A DNA stretch of 27,297 nucleotides from a virus (IMGVR_UViG_3300032093_000687:1-27297); one strand, 5' to 3'; shown: positions 13,734-20,875, counted from the first letter of the stretch. The notes: generated by a model from the letters alone, not told the origin. Numbers and translations are program-made.

Positions 13734-14724
13734 AGCGACTTCTAAATCTAAACCTTTGTGCGAAAACTATTCAGACACATCTATTGTTCATTGCAGAAAT
13801 TCAATAATCCTTAAAAATGAATTAAATGCTGATCTTTGTGATGGAGAATATGCATTCCATAAATTAATAAACAATAAATATGATATTATAATTTGCTGTT
13901 ATGCAAGCCCATATATGCCGCACAAGTTGTACAGGCAGTTTATTGATAACAATCCAGATGCTAGACTTATCTGGTTAGTAAACGATCACGATCTTGAGGA
14001 TAACCAATTGTTGAGATATGCAATTGTCGAAAAAAACAGAAAGTACGACATGATATGCAATAATCCGAGATCAGGTTATAGGCATTGGATTTTAAGTAAA
14101 AACATTGCAGAAAAAAAGTTAAATGATTTTATCGATGAATGGCATACCTGTAATTTAAACTGCTTAATATTTAGAAATGATATTGAAATCAAAAAAGACC
14201 TAATCGAAAACGAGAAAGAAAGAATAATTTATTATGGAACTTATCGAAAACATAGGTCTGAAGACTTTCAAAAATATTTACATTCTGGATTAACTGTTTC
14301 CACAAGCAGCAAGCATTGGAAAAAATTACAAGATTTAGGATGCACTTCTAAATGCACAAACACATTAAGTTGGGAAATTGGAATGGAATCTTTAAGAAAT
14401 TATAAATATAGCTTGTACATTGAAGACAAGCATACGCATGAAAACTTTGCATTCATGGCAAACAGGTTTTACGAAGCACTCATGTGCAATGTTGGATGCC
14501 TGTTCGCTCCGAACACAATTCAGACGATAAAAAAAAGCGGATATGCCATTAACCCGAAATCAATTTTGCCAGAAGATTGTTTTAAACAAAATCTCAATGA
14601 CTACATTGATTCGTTAAACCATGAAGAAATAATTTCTTCACAAATGCAATTAAGCAGCAAAATTCTTTTAGAGAAAAAAGAAGTAATATCTGGAATAAAA
14701 ACATTCTTAAAAATACATGAATAA
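13714..14724 (+). CDS. AT-rich GT-B-like glycosyltransferase (336 aa)
   Basis: The C-terminal half has a glycosyltransferase signature: Y-K-Y-S-L-Y-I-E-D-K-H-T-H-E-N-F, M-A-N-R-F-Y-E-A-L-M-C-N-V-G-C-L-F (about 244-266), as in GT-B enzymes where the acidic motif binds the nucleotide-sugar ribose. The N-terminus (MKILIIEATS) begins a Rossmann-like strand. Donor and acceptor are unknown; phage DNA hypermodification or a surface glycan are both possible. Composition is markedly AT-rich: two 60-base lines inside (13861 and 14221) have 15 and 14 G+C, against 32 at 13501 just upstream. This marks it as a recent insertion among replication genes. It overlaps its neighbours by 20 and 8 bases. Confidence 0.65.
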   Translation: MKILIIEATSKSKPLCENYSDTSIVHCRNSIILKNELNADLCDGEYAFHKLINNKYDIIICCYASPYMPHKLYRQFIDNNPDARLIWLVNDHDLEDNQLLRYAIVEKNRKYDMICNNPRSGYRHWILSKNIAEKKLNDFIDEWHTCNLNCLIFRNDIEIKKDLIENEKERIIYYGTYRKHRSEDFQKYLHSGLTVSTSSKHWKKLQDLGCTSKCTNTLSWEIGMESLRNYKYSLYIEDKHTHENFAFMANRFYEALMCNVGCLFAPNTIQTIKKSGYAINPKSILPEDCFKQNLNDYIDSLNHEEIISSQMQLSSKILLEKKEVISGIKTFLKIHE

Positions 14725-15469
14725 ATCACCCGCATTTCAATTCTACCCACAGGACTTTTTGGTAGGAACAGCAATGCTGTCCGCCGAGGAGACTGGCGCA
14801 TACATTCGGTTGCTTTGCTACCAATGGACGAACGATGGATTACCTAACGACAAGGTTATTCTTGCTCGCATTGCAGGATGCGATGGGAATGCCGTGGGAT
14901 CAATCTGGGATAAGTTTGGCATATGCCACGATGGTAAACTTCGTAACGCTAGACTTGAATCAATCCGAGTTAAGCAAAACGAATATCGCGCTAAACAAAA
15001 GGCGAATTCAGAAAAACGATGGAAAAACGAAGAAAATGGCAAAGTATGTATCCCAACGGATATCCCATCGCATTCATTTGGGATATCCCAAGTGCCATCC
15101 CAAAGCGATGCTCTTCATTCTTCATCTTCATATACTAATACTCTATCTAAAGATATCGTATTAGTTAGCGACAACAACAACGATGATGCGGTGGGAATGC
15201 CATCGCATTCTGAAGAAAAAGTTGAGGAACCGAAACCCAAACGCAAGCGTCAGCAAAAACTGATTGATGCCGAATGGATCGCTGACCTGAAACGCCACTA
15301 CCCTGACATCGCCATCGATTCCGAACTCGGCAAAATGGAAGCATGGTGCAGCGCAAACAACAGGGAGATGACCCGCAAGTTCGTTGTTGGTTGGCTCAAC
15401 AGGCATAAGCCAACAGCACCGCAAGCACCGAAAAACGATATCCCGCCAGAGTACGACTTCTCTTGGTAA
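14717..15469 (+). CDS. DUF1376 replication-region protein (250 aa)
   Basis: The N-terminus is diagnostic for DUF1376: P-A-F-Q-F-Y-P-Q-D-F-L-V-G-T (5-18) and then L-S-A-E-E-T-G-A-Y-I-R-L-L-C-Y-Q-W. A Ser/Thr/Asn-rich linker (about 110-160) and a basic K-R-K-R-Q-Q-K patch lead to a C-terminal DnaT-like region, H-Y-P-D-I-A-I-D-S-E-L-G-K-M-E-A-W, ending in G-W-L-N-R-H. DUF1376 proteins occur beside phage helicase loaders and are thought to take part in replication initiation. The next gene is such a loader, 14 bases downstream. Confidence 0.85.
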   Translation: MNKSPAFQFYPQDFLVGTAMLSAEETGAYIRLLCYQWTNDGLPNDKVILARIAGCDGNAVGSIWDKFGICHDGKLRNARLESIRVKQNEYRAKQKANSEKRWKNEENGKVCIPTDIPSHSFGISQVPSQSDALHSSSSYTNTLSKDIVLVSDNNNDDAVGMPSHSEEKVEEPKPKRKRQQKLIDAEWIADLKRHYPDIAIDSELGKMEAWCSANNREMTRKFVVGWLNRHKPTAPQAPKNDIPPEYDFSW

Positions 15470-15483
15470 CCAACTAAAAACTA

Positions 15484-16185
15484 ATGATCACTACAACGAA
15501 ACCATGTGCAGGAGAGGGATGCTTTGAATGCGTCGAAGTACCCATCATCGAGGCATTGGGGCGTACGCTTGAATTCAAACTACTCTGCGAGTCATGCGAG
15601 CAAAAGTATAAGGAAGAGGAAGACAGGAGAGCCTCGCTTGAGCGCAGAATTAGGCTTAAAACTGCGTTTGATGCTATTTGCCCACCTCTGTATAGGGAGA
15701 CAGACTTAAAACGAATCTACGGGGCATTTAGCGCGATTGCGGAATCTTGGAAGTATTCACCAACTGGATTGCTTCTGGAAGGCTATGCTGGCACAGGCAA
15801 GACCCGTGCAGCATGGCACATCTTGAAGCGCATGACCGAGGAGGGACGATCCTGCTACGGATTAACAGCAACTCAATTTGCCAAGGCAGCAGCAGACCAA
15901 TGGCATTCAAACAACGAGGAAAAAGGCGAGGCAATCGAGGCAATGGATCGTTGCAGGCGTACATCGCTTCTGCTTATCGATGACCTCGGAAAGCAGAAGA
16001 TGACTGAACGATCCGAGGTCGAACTCTACGATGTTCTGGAGCATCGAACTAACAATCTGAAACCAACAATCGTAACAACAAACGCAACTGGAGCGCAGTT
16101 AACAAAGATGCTTTCAGAGGACCGGGCGCATCCGATTCTTCGACGCATTCGTGACTTTTCAACAATCGTTAAATTTGAAAAATGA
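15484..16185 (+). CDS. DnaC/IstB-like AAA+ helicase-loader ATPase
   Basis: The 233-residue AAA+ ATPase has Walker A G-Y-A-G-T-G-K-T at 100-107, Walker B L-L-L-I-D-D-L-G at 162-169, a sensor-like T-I-V-T-T-N near 195-200 and an R-R-I-R-D arginine-finger region near the C-terminus. The N-terminal C-A-G-E-G-C-F-E-C and C-E-S-C clusters form a probable zinc finger, as in many phage helicase loaders. It would load a replicative helicase at the phage origin, probably the host's since no helicase gene is visible. The leader 'aactaaaaactaATG' lacks a Shine-Dalgarno. The next ATG overlaps the stop. Confidence 0.85.
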   Translation: MITTTKPCAGEGCFECVEVPIIEALGRTLEFKLLCESCEQKYKEEEDRRASLERRIRLKTAFDAICPPLYRETDLKRIYGAFSAIAESWKYSPTGLLLEGYAGTGKTRAAWHILKRMTEEGRSCYGLTATQFAKAAADQWHSNNEEKGEAIEAMDRCRRTSLLLIDDLGKQKMTERSEVELYDVLEHRTNNLKPTIVTTNATGAQLTKMLSEDRAHPILRRIRDFSTIVKFEK

Positions 16186-16355
16186 AAAAATACACACCAA
16201 CAAAATGTGCTGGGGTATTCGGAAAGAAATGCAAGATGCAAGCACAAAAAAAATATGGCTTTGTGCATCCGGGCAAGAAAGGAATTCACGGCAGACATTA
16301 CTGCAAAAATTGCTATTACGAATTAAAAGAATTTTATAAAAACAATGAAAGATAA
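16182..16355 (+). CDS. Small zinc-finger-like protein (57 aa)
   Basis: The protein begins MKKYTPTKCAGVFGKKCKMQ and has a second pair, Y-C-K-N-C-Y-Y. The four cysteines (C9, C17, C41, C44) plus H40 suggest one zinc site. It is Lys-rich (nucleic-acid binding is plausible). It overlaps the helicase loader by four bases (ATGA) and the next gene by 11 bases. Confidence 0.6.
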   Translation: MKKYTPTKCAGVFGKKCKMQAQKKYGFVHPGKKGIHGRHYCKNCYYELKEFYKNNER

Positions 16356-16707
16356 AACATTTATTTTCTCGCATGACGATGAGGATGCCATTGAAGAAAT
16401 CTGCGAACATATCGTCAACGCAGAGATCGCAAATGAACTAGGCTGGAGGTTCTCCGAGGCCGATCAATGCTGGTTCCGCGAGCATGATGAACTAGACTTC
16501 GTGCCTGACTACCTGAACGATCTCAACCTCTGTCAAGACATTTACAACGACCTCCGCGAAGACGAAGAAATTATTTATGCGAACATCTTGACATCGATAA
16601 TTAATAATGGAATTATAAACGAAGGACAGGGTTTCAGGCCTTGCCCACTTATATTCGCAAATGCTCGTCAGCGATGCCAAGCATTCGTAATATTAAGAGA
16701 AATATAA
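16345..16707 (+). CDS. Conserved acidic phage protein (120 aa)
   Basis: The protein is strongly acidic (D-D-E-D-A-I-E-E-I-C-E-H). It contains L-G-W-R-F-S, F-V-P-D-Y-L-N-D-L-N and, near the C-terminus, N-A-R-Q-R-C-Q-A-F-V. The 'P-D-Y-x-x-D-L-N' and 'A-R-Q-R-x-x-A-F' motifs recur in small uncharacterised phage proteins. Its position between replication genes suggests a replication-phase role, without direct evidence. Confidence 0.65.
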   Translation: MKDKTFIFSHDDEDAIEEICEHIVNAEIANELGWRFSEADQCWFREHDELDFVPDYLNDLNLCQDIYNDLREDEEIIYANILTSIINNGIINEGQGFRPCPLIFANARQRCQAFVILREI

Positions 16708-16718
16708 ATAAATAAATT

Positions 16719-16931
16719 ATGAAAAAGAACACGAAGCTAGTCATCTCGGCTTTCACCCGTAAAAAGCATACCCCACCCGTAGGTACGCAAATCGAAATCT
16801 CCATGCCACACGATAAAGCCGTAGCATGGGCAGAAAAGATCGTTCCGGTCCTCAATAATATGAGAGATCAGATCGAGGCGGAAAACGCCGAGAACAACCA
16901 GCAGGCGCAAACAACAACGCAACCAGAATAA
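16719..16931 (+). CDS. Small hypothetical protein (70 aa)
   Basis: It begins MKKNTKLVISAFTRKKHTPP. A central helix (H-D-K-A-V-A-W-A-E-K-I-V-P-V-L-N-N-M) is followed by a Gln/Glu/Asn-rich tail. The A-rich leader 'aaataaataaattATG' has no Shine-Dalgarno. It lies four bases before the SSB gene and may be an SSB-operon accessory. No family was recognised. Confidence 0.55.
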   Translation: MKKNTKLVISAFTRKKHTPPVGTQIEISMPHDKAVAWAEKIVPVLNNMRDQIEAENAENNQQAQTTTQPE

Positions 16932-16935
16932 ATCA

Positions 16936-17463
16936 ATGAGCAAATATCAAATTGACCAAGAGGGAACATACAAAGGAATCGTCGTTGAACCAATGTATGA
17001 ATGGCTAGGCGAAGGCAAAGGCGGATCGCGCTATGTCTGCGTTCCAGTTCAGATAACAGAAGGCAGCGAGAAAGGGAAAACCATCAATTGGTATGGCAAC
17101 CTCGGCAATGATGTCGGCAGGGATGGCAAAACAAAAACAGAACGCACAGTTGAAACTCTAGAAAATGCATTTGGAATCAACTGGGACTGGAACAACATAA
17201 ATTGGGCAGGAGCATCTGTTGAAGTCGTAGTCTCGGAGTATAACGGAAAACTCCGAGCGCAATACCTCAATCCACCTGACAAGCCTCGTCTCACATCAAC
17301 TGATAACGAAGCAAAAAAAGCAGAGGCACTAGAGAAATCTAAAGAGATCGCAAACGAACTTCTTGTATCGTCTCCTCGTCGCAAATCTAACGCTAAACCT
17401 GCAATCAAAACTACGCCTTCAGTTAAGACTCACGATGATGAAGGCGTAGAAATTCCCTTCTGA
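16936..17463 (+). CDS. ssb: Phage single-stranded-DNA-binding protein
   Basis: The 175-residue protein has a beta-rich OB-like N-terminal region (Y-K-G-I-V-V-E-P-M-Y, Y-V-C-V-P-V-Q-I-T-E-G, I-N-W-Y-G-N-L, W-A-G-A-S-V-E-V-V-V-S-E-Y, Q-Y-L-N-P-P; about 10-118). A flexible Lys/Ser/Thr linker ends in D-D-E-G-V-E-I-P-F. The acidic tail ending I-P-F is the known SSB peptide that recruits replication and repair partners. The N-terminus belongs to a phage type rather than classical bacterial SSB, so the call rests on both parts together. It is followed directly by a 51-aa gene (TGATG overlap). Confidence 0.78.
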   Translation: MSKYQIDQEGTYKGIVVEPMYEWLGEGKGGSRYVCVPVQITEGSEKGKTINWYGNLGNDVGRDGKTKTERTVETLENAFGINWDWNNINWAGASVEVVVSEYNGKLRAQYLNPPDKPRLTSTDNEAKKAEALEKSKEIANELLVSSPRRKSNAKPAIKTTPSVKTHDDEGVEIPF

Positions 17464-17618
17464 TGAAAAAAGACTACCAAGACGACCCTGAAGAGTACTT
17501 CCAAATGCTCAAGGATCGCGAAGAACAAAAGACCGAGGACTTCAATAAACATTGGGAACGAACCAGACCAAACGAAGTTCCGGGTGGCAACACTTTCAGC
17601 TACCTTCCGAAAGAATAA
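17463..17618 (+). CDS. Tiny acidic protein (51 aa)
   Basis: The sequence begins MKKDYQDDPEEYFQMLKDRE and ends in a conserved-looking N-E-V-P-G-G-N-T-F-S-Y-L. Its ATG shares one base with the SSB stop, so it should be translated by coupling. The first 30 residues are charged and helical. No family was recognised. Confidence 0.55.
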   Translation: MKKDYQDDPEEYFQMLKDREEQKTEDFNKHWERTRPNEVPGGNTFSYLPKE

Positions 17619-17705
17619 ACCTTGGGTATTGCGGCGGCATCCTGTAGTTGCTGGTCATCATTAGAACCCGTGGAGTAACCGCATAAAACTCCACAACCCC
17701 ACCCA
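17619..17705 (+). other. Structured leader upstream of the RusA-like locus
   Basis: This 87-nt gap holds a perfect 6-bp stem, GTGGAG (17670-17675) with CTCCAC (17689-17694), and a 13-nt loop containing CCGC that could pair with GCGG near 17633. It is more G+C-rich than neighbouring gaps. No promoter-family element or Shine-Dalgarno is seen. Regulatory RNA is possible. Confidence 0.3.
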
Positions 17706-18107
17706 ATGAATTGGACGCATGAACAACTCAAAAAGCTCGGTTACCACAGACACCCGGACGGGAACTATTACCCTGACCCTCCATCTCACAGGGTACTTGA
17801 CGCCCAGCCTCAACACGATCCTGTCAAACCATTGGTCCCATCTACACAAGCACAAACAAAAAGCAAAACTCGCGTTACTCTCCACATTGAGCGAGTTAGC
17901 ACTAAACTCCAAGACTTCGACAATTTCGTCGGAGGAACAAAACCACTTACCGATCAACTTCGATACTCTGGACTCATTCCTGATGACGATCCCGAATCAA
18001 TCACCGCACATTACAAACAACAAAAGTGTAAGCACAAAAGAGACGAGAAAACCATCGTCCAAATCGTCTACAACCCCCAACCATCATCCACCCGCAAACC
18101 CGCATAA
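17706..18107 (+). CDS. RusA-like Holliday junction resolvase (frame A)
   Basis: The C-terminal half has the RusA core: R-V-T-L-H-I-E-R-V (strand), L-Q-D-F-D-N-F-V-G-G-T-K-P-L-T-D-Q-L-R-Y (acidic active-site region about 69-86), S-G-L-I-P-D-D-D-P-E-S-I, and a final basic strand. RusA enzymes cut four-way junctions in recombination and packaging, which fits the RecT/exonuclease/SSB context. The N-terminus (MNWTHEQLKKLGYHRHPDGN) is Pro/Gln/His-rich and is not the usual RusA beginning. The usual beginning is encoded in the overlapping +1 frame. A start at 17706 without a Shine-Dalgarno is the only ATG option. Confidence 0.75.
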   Translation: MNWTHEQLKKLGYHRHPDGNYYPDPPSHRVLDAQPQHDPVKPLVPSTQAQTKSKTRVTLHIERVSTKLQDFDNFVGGTKPLTDQLRYSGLIPDDDPESITAHYKQQKCKHKRDEKTIVQIVYNPQPSSTRKPA

Positions 18108-18135
18108 ACACTACACAAACACAACTGCGAAGTAA
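17719..18135 (+). CDS. Overlapping frame B with RusA-like N-terminal half (138 aa)
   Basis: This frame overlaps frame A almost completely. Its first half reads G-T-I-T-L-T-L-H-L-T-G-Y, then P-S-L-N-T-I-L-S-N-H-W, then a Lys/Leu/Ala helix (H-K-Q-K-A-K-L-A-L-L-S-T-L). That is the order expected at the start of RusA-type proteins (I-T-L ... P-S-x-N ... helix). The second half is Ser/Thr/Asn/His-rich and looks unselected. It could be a real overprinted gene, half of a frameshift product with frame A, or a remnant. Stop TAA 18133-18135 is followed directly by a hairpin. Confidence 0.45.
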   Translation: MNNSKSSVTTDTRTGTITLTLHLTGYLTPSLNTILSNHWSHLHKHKQKAKLALLSTLSELALNSKTSTISSEEQNHLPINFDTLDSFLMTIPNQSPHITNNKSVSTKETRKPSSKSSTTPNHHPPANPHKHYTNTTAK

Positions 18136-18151
18136 GAACAACTCGTTGTTC
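18136..18151 (+). terminator. GAACAA-CTCG-TTGTTC hairpin
   Basis: A perfect 6-bp stem with a CTCG tetraloop starts at the base after the frame B stop, 32 bases before the small terminase gene. There is no T-tract (ctgcggagctatttta follows), so termination would be weak. It could mark an operon boundary or a protein-binding site. Confidence 0.35.
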
Positions 18152-18182
18152 CTGCGGAGCTATTTTAACGACCACTTCTAAA

Positions 18183-18641
18183 ATGAGTCAAGACAAACCT
18201 GAAGAAAATTTAGAGAAATCTGAAAAAAAAATTACAGGCAGACCATGCGAATTCTCACAAGAAATTGCTGACGAAATCTGTAACAGATTAGCAAAAGGCG
18301 AAACGCTTCGCACCATCATCGCTTCTTCAGAACATCTGCCAGATCGTACCACAATCTATCGTTGGATGCGCTCAAATGAATCCTTCTGCAACCAGTACGC
18401 ACAAGCGCGCGCAGAGCAAGCCGATTACTACGCAGAACTTATAGTAGACGAATCCTACTCTTCGCATGACGCAGGCATAGGCAGGCTACGGGTTGATGCG
18501 CTCAAGTGGGCAGCATCCAAAATGGCTCCAAAAAAATACGGAGAGAAGATCGAGATCGAGACTGCACAACCTCTCACATTGGCTTTCCAGCTTCCAACAC
18601 GCAGGATTGAGCTAGAGGAGAACAAGCAACTTGAGAACTGA
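18183..18641 (+). CDS. terS: Terminase small subunit-like protein
   Basis: After a charged, disordered start, G-R-P-C-E-F-S-Q-E-I-A-D-E-I-C (19-33) and L-R-T-I-I-A-S-S-E-H-L-P-D-R-T-T-I-Y-R-W form an HTH of the small-terminase type. F-C-N-Q-Y-A-Q-A-R-A-E-Q-A and R-L-R-V-D-A-L-K-W-A-A-S-K-M-A-P-K-K-Y-G follow, both typical of Sf6-like TerS. It recognises phage DNA and feeds the large subunit. Here the large subunit is 5.8 kb downstream rather than adjacent. The leader 'cacttctaaaATG' has no Shine-Dalgarno. Confidence 0.8.
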   Translation: MSQDKPEENLEKSEKKITGRPCEFSQEIADEICNRLAKGETLRTIIASSEHLPDRTTIYRWMRSNESFCNQYAQARAEQADYYAELIVDESYSSHDAGIGRLRVDALKWAASKMAPKKYGEKIEIETAQPLTLAFQLPTRRIELEENKQLEN

Positions 18642-18831
18642 CCTAGAGATCAGGCTAACCATCTGCCTGAACGGATGCCCAATCGGACCTCGCATCCAAC
18701 GAGGAGAGCCACTCCCAAAGTACCAGCACACTTATAACAATACGCCTGATGGACTCCTAGAGGCTAAAAAGGACATGGAAGAGATTCAAGCGTATATCAC
18801 TAGAAACCAGAAGATTATTAAGCGGAAATAG
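18631..18831 (+). CDS. Small hypothetical protein, TTG start (66 aa)
   Basis: The frame opens with TTG at 18631, overlapping TerS by 11 bases; an A-G-A-G-G-A-G run lies about 11 bases upstream. Motifs are L-T-I-C-L-N-G-C-P-I-G-P-R-I-Q-R-G-E-P-L and Y-N-N-T-P-D-G-L-L-E-A, followed by a helix. The 'G-P-R-I-x-x-G-E-P-L-P' and 'Y-N-N-T' combination looks conserved. Function unknown. Confidence 0.55.
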   Translation: MRTDLEIRLTICLNGCPIGPRIQRGEPLPKYQHTYNNTPDGLLEAKKDMEEIQAYITRNQKIIKRK

Positions 18832-18847
18832 GCTATAACTTCCAATA

Positions 18848-19270
18848 ATGCAGATTGTCGATAATAGAGTGCCATTTATGCAAGACACACAAAATAAGCA
18901 AGAACCAACATATGCCCAGTTCGTGGAATCACTCTGCAAGCCGGGTATTGATATCCTCGTTCAAATGGAACCAAAGGATGCCCACCTGACCCATATGGCT
19001 ATGGGGGTTGCAGGCGAGGCAGGAGAACTCCTAGATGCCATCAAGAAGTCCGTTATGTACAGGAAGCCTCTGGATCGCGAGAATGTCCTTGAGGAGTGTG
19101 GTGATATCCTTTTCTTCATCCAAGGCATCCTGAACCATTATAACAGCACAGAGGACGATCCTGTGACCATCCAAGAGGTAATCCGCATGAACCGGGTCAA
19201 ACTATCTCGGCGATACCATCAAGGAACCTACAGCAACGAACAGGCGCAGGAACGAGCGGATAAGGCATGA
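18848..19270 (+). CDS. MazG-like NTP pyrophosphohydrolase
   Basis: The 140-residue protein has the all-alpha NTP-pyrophosphatase signature: H-L-T-H-M-A-M-G-V-A-G-E-A-G-E-L-L-D-A (47-64) and E-N-V-L-E-E-C-G-D-I-L-F-F (78-90). E57, E60, E82, E83 and D86 are the likely metal ligands. The C-terminus Y-S-N-E-Q-A-Q-E-R-A is typical of the phage subtype. Phage MazG-like enzymes hydrolyse nucleoside triphosphates, possibly non-canonical ones or alarmone-related pools. A dCMP-deaminase-like gene lies downstream, so a nucleotide-pool role is likely. ATG at 18881 is an alternative start. Its end overlaps the next gene (ATGA). Confidence 0.85.
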   Translation: MQIVDNRVPFMQDTQNKQEPTYAQFVESLCKPGIDILVQMEPKDAHLTHMAMGVAGEAGELLDAIKKSVMYRKPLDRENVLEECGDILFFIQGILNHYNSTEDDPVTIQEVIRMNRVKLSRRYHQGTYSNEQAQERADKA

Positions 19271-19509
19271 TCCAGACCAAGGAAGACAAAGAAGCGATGT
19301 TCGTTAGGAATATCCTCTGCGAGATCATTCATCAGGCAATGGCAGATGCCGCTATTGATGAAACCAAGATCGTTTGCGAACGCAACAGGGAGATTGCAGC
19401 AAGCTGGAGAGAAGATGCGGTGCGCTTTATCAAGACCAGATCATTTGAAGGCATTTGCAACACACTAGGTTTAGAGGTCGATCCATTCCGCAAGAAAGCA
19501 TATCTATGA
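19267..19509 (+). CDS. Small phage protein, paralogue of the gene at 22992 (80 aa)
   Basis: Motifs are N-I-L-C-E-I-I-H-Q-A-M-A-D-A-A, then A-S-W-R-E-D-A-V-R-F-I-K and F-E-G-I-C-N-T-L-G-L-E-V-D-P-F-R-K-K. The last block (F-x-x-I-C-x-x-L-x-[IL]-E) is typical of small phage proteins with a 'surface or HTH-like' C-terminus of unknown role. The gene is bracketed by ATGA overlaps. The gene at 22992 has the same block order (see findings). Confidence 0.65.
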   Translation: MIQTKEDKEAMFVRNILCEIIHQAMADAAIDETKIVCERNREIAASWREDAVRFIKTRSFEGICNTLGLEVDPFRKKAYL

Positions 19510-19760
19510 CACTACAAGAAAAACTAGAAGAACACGAAAGCGATGCAGGTCTAATCCTCGCAGATGGGTTTGACGATGCTTTTATCGGGACTGGATGGCA
19601 ATGCGGCAATGAGCCTTGTGCGGTCTACGATAGGGAAAAGTGCATTGAGATACTTGTCGAGCAAGGGATGGAGCATGATGATGCTGTTGAGTATTTCGAG
19701 TTTAATGTTGCAGGAGCATATGTTGGAAAACAAACGCCGATATTTTTAGAAAGAATATGA
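19506..19760 (+). CDS. Conserved phage protein, 'FNVAGAYVGKQTPIF' family (84 aa)
   Basis: ATG 19506 overlaps the previous stop (ATGA) and removes 17 unlikely N-terminal residues of the longer frame. Motifs are F-D-D-A-F-I-G-T-G, P-C-A-V-Y-D-R-E-K-C-I-E-I-L, H-D-D-A-V-E-Y-F-E-F-N-V-A-G-A-Y and V-G-K-Q-T-P-I-F. This is a very common phage family of unknown function. It is coupled to the glycosyltransferase by another ATGA overlap. Confidence 0.78.
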   Translation: MTLQEKLEEHESDAGLILADGFDDAFIGTGWQCGNEPCAVYDREKCIEILVEQGMEHDDAVEYFEFNVAGAYVGKQTPIFLERI

Positions 19761-20875
19761 GATACCACATACTGGGGCTACCCCACACAGTAACAAGCAA
19801 AGAGTACAACGCCTGCGCCTACACGCAGAAGGTTGTCAAATTCGGGAAGATGATGACTAGGCGCGGCCATGAGGTCTTGCACTATGGTCACAGAGATTCG
19901 GTGCTGGAGTGTACTGAACACATTCCTGTCTTGGAGAACGAGGACTGGCAGGTTGCCTATGGAGACCATGACTGGCGCAAGACCTTCTTCAAATTCGATG
20001 TCAACGATCACGCCTATCGTACATTCTACGCTAATGCGATCAGGGAGGTAGGGCTTCGCAAGCAGAAGCATGACTTCATTCTGCCTTTCTGGGGCAGCGG
20101 AGTTCGACCAGTCTGCGATGCCCATCCAGACATGATTGCGGTGGAACCCGGCATTGGTTATGCGGGTGGGCATTGGTGTCGGTGGAAAGTGTGGGAGTCC
20201 TATGCAATCTATCATGCCTATTGCGGATTGCAGTCTGTTGGAACCTGTAGGCAGGATTGGTACGATGTGGTGATCCCGAATTACTTTGATCGTGAGGACT
20301 TTACCTATCGAGGTAATGACGAGAAGGAAGACTACTTCCTGTATCTTGGACGAGTCTATGGAGGCAAGGGATGTGATGTGGCATTTCAGGCAGCAGAACG
20401 AGCAGGAGTGAGGTTGTTGGTAGCAGGGCAGAAAGAGGAAGGCTACAAGTTGCCTGACCATGTCGAGTACATTGGTTATGCCGATACGGAGAAGCGTCGA
20501 GAACTGATGAGCAAGGCCAAAGGGTCACTCATTCCTTCGCAGTATGTTGAGCCATTCGGTGGGGTCCAGATCGAGAACCTTTTCTCTGGTACGCCAACGA
20601 TAACGACAGATTGGGGTTCGTTCGCGGAGAACAATCTGCATGGCATTACAGGCTATCGGTGTCGAACGATGGGAGACTTTGTGGATGCGATCAAGGCTAT
20701 CCAACAAGGCGCGATCTCTAGTGAATCATGCAGACTCTGGGCAGAAAACTTCTCATTGGAGAAGGTTGCGCCTATGTATGAGAAGTATTTCTCGGATGTG
20801 CTGGATGTGTACGAAGGCAAGGGATGGTACGCAGACGGGAATGGACTTGAAGCAATGACAAGAATGTTACCCTAA
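19757..20875 (+). CDS. Family 4-type GT-B glycosyltransferase (372 aa)
   Basis: The N-terminal half begins M-R-Y-H-I-L-G-L-P-H-T. The C-terminal half has Y-F-L-Y-L-G-R-V-Y-G-G-K-G-C-D-V-A (GT4 'GR...KG' start), L-L-V-A-G-Q-K-E and the catalytic-type E265-P-F-G-G-V-Q-I-E273 followed by S-G-T-P-T-I-T-T-D-W-G. E-x7-E is the retaining GT4 signature. Donor and acceptor are unknown. It heads a cassette with a methyltransferase and a second glycosyltransferase joined by one- and four-base overlaps, so the three probably build one modification, on DNA, the virion or the host surface. No transmembrane segment is present. Confidence 0.85.
   Translation: MRYHILGLPHTVTSKEYNACAYTQKVVKFGKMMTRRGHEVLHYGHRDSVLECTEHIPVLENEDWQVAYGDHDWRKTFFKFDVNDHAYRTFYANAIREVGLRKQKHDFILPFWGSGVRPVCDAHPDMIAVEPGIGYAGGHWCRWKVWESYAIYHAYCGLQSVGTCRQDWYDVVIPNYFDREDFTYRGNDEKEDYFLYLGRVYGGKGCDVAFQAAERAGVRLLVAGQKEEGYKLPDHVEYIGYADTEKRRELMSKAKGSLIPSQYVEPFGGVQIENLFSGTPTITTDWGSFAENNLHGITGYRCRTMGDFVDAIKAIQQGAISSESCRLWAENFSLEKVAPMYEKYFSDVLDVYEGKGWYADGNGLEAMTRMLP

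Noticed and set aside
17851-17872. Canonical -1 slippery heptamer joining the RusA frames
   Set aside because: The A-rich run (cacaaacaaaaagcaaaact) does not give an X-XXY-YYZ heptamer in the frame B phase; a frameshift remains only a possibility.
19778-20461. 227-aa minus-strand ORF opposite the first glycosyltransferase
   Set aside because: Antisense shadow of a gene with clear GT4 motifs; no ribosome site or family.
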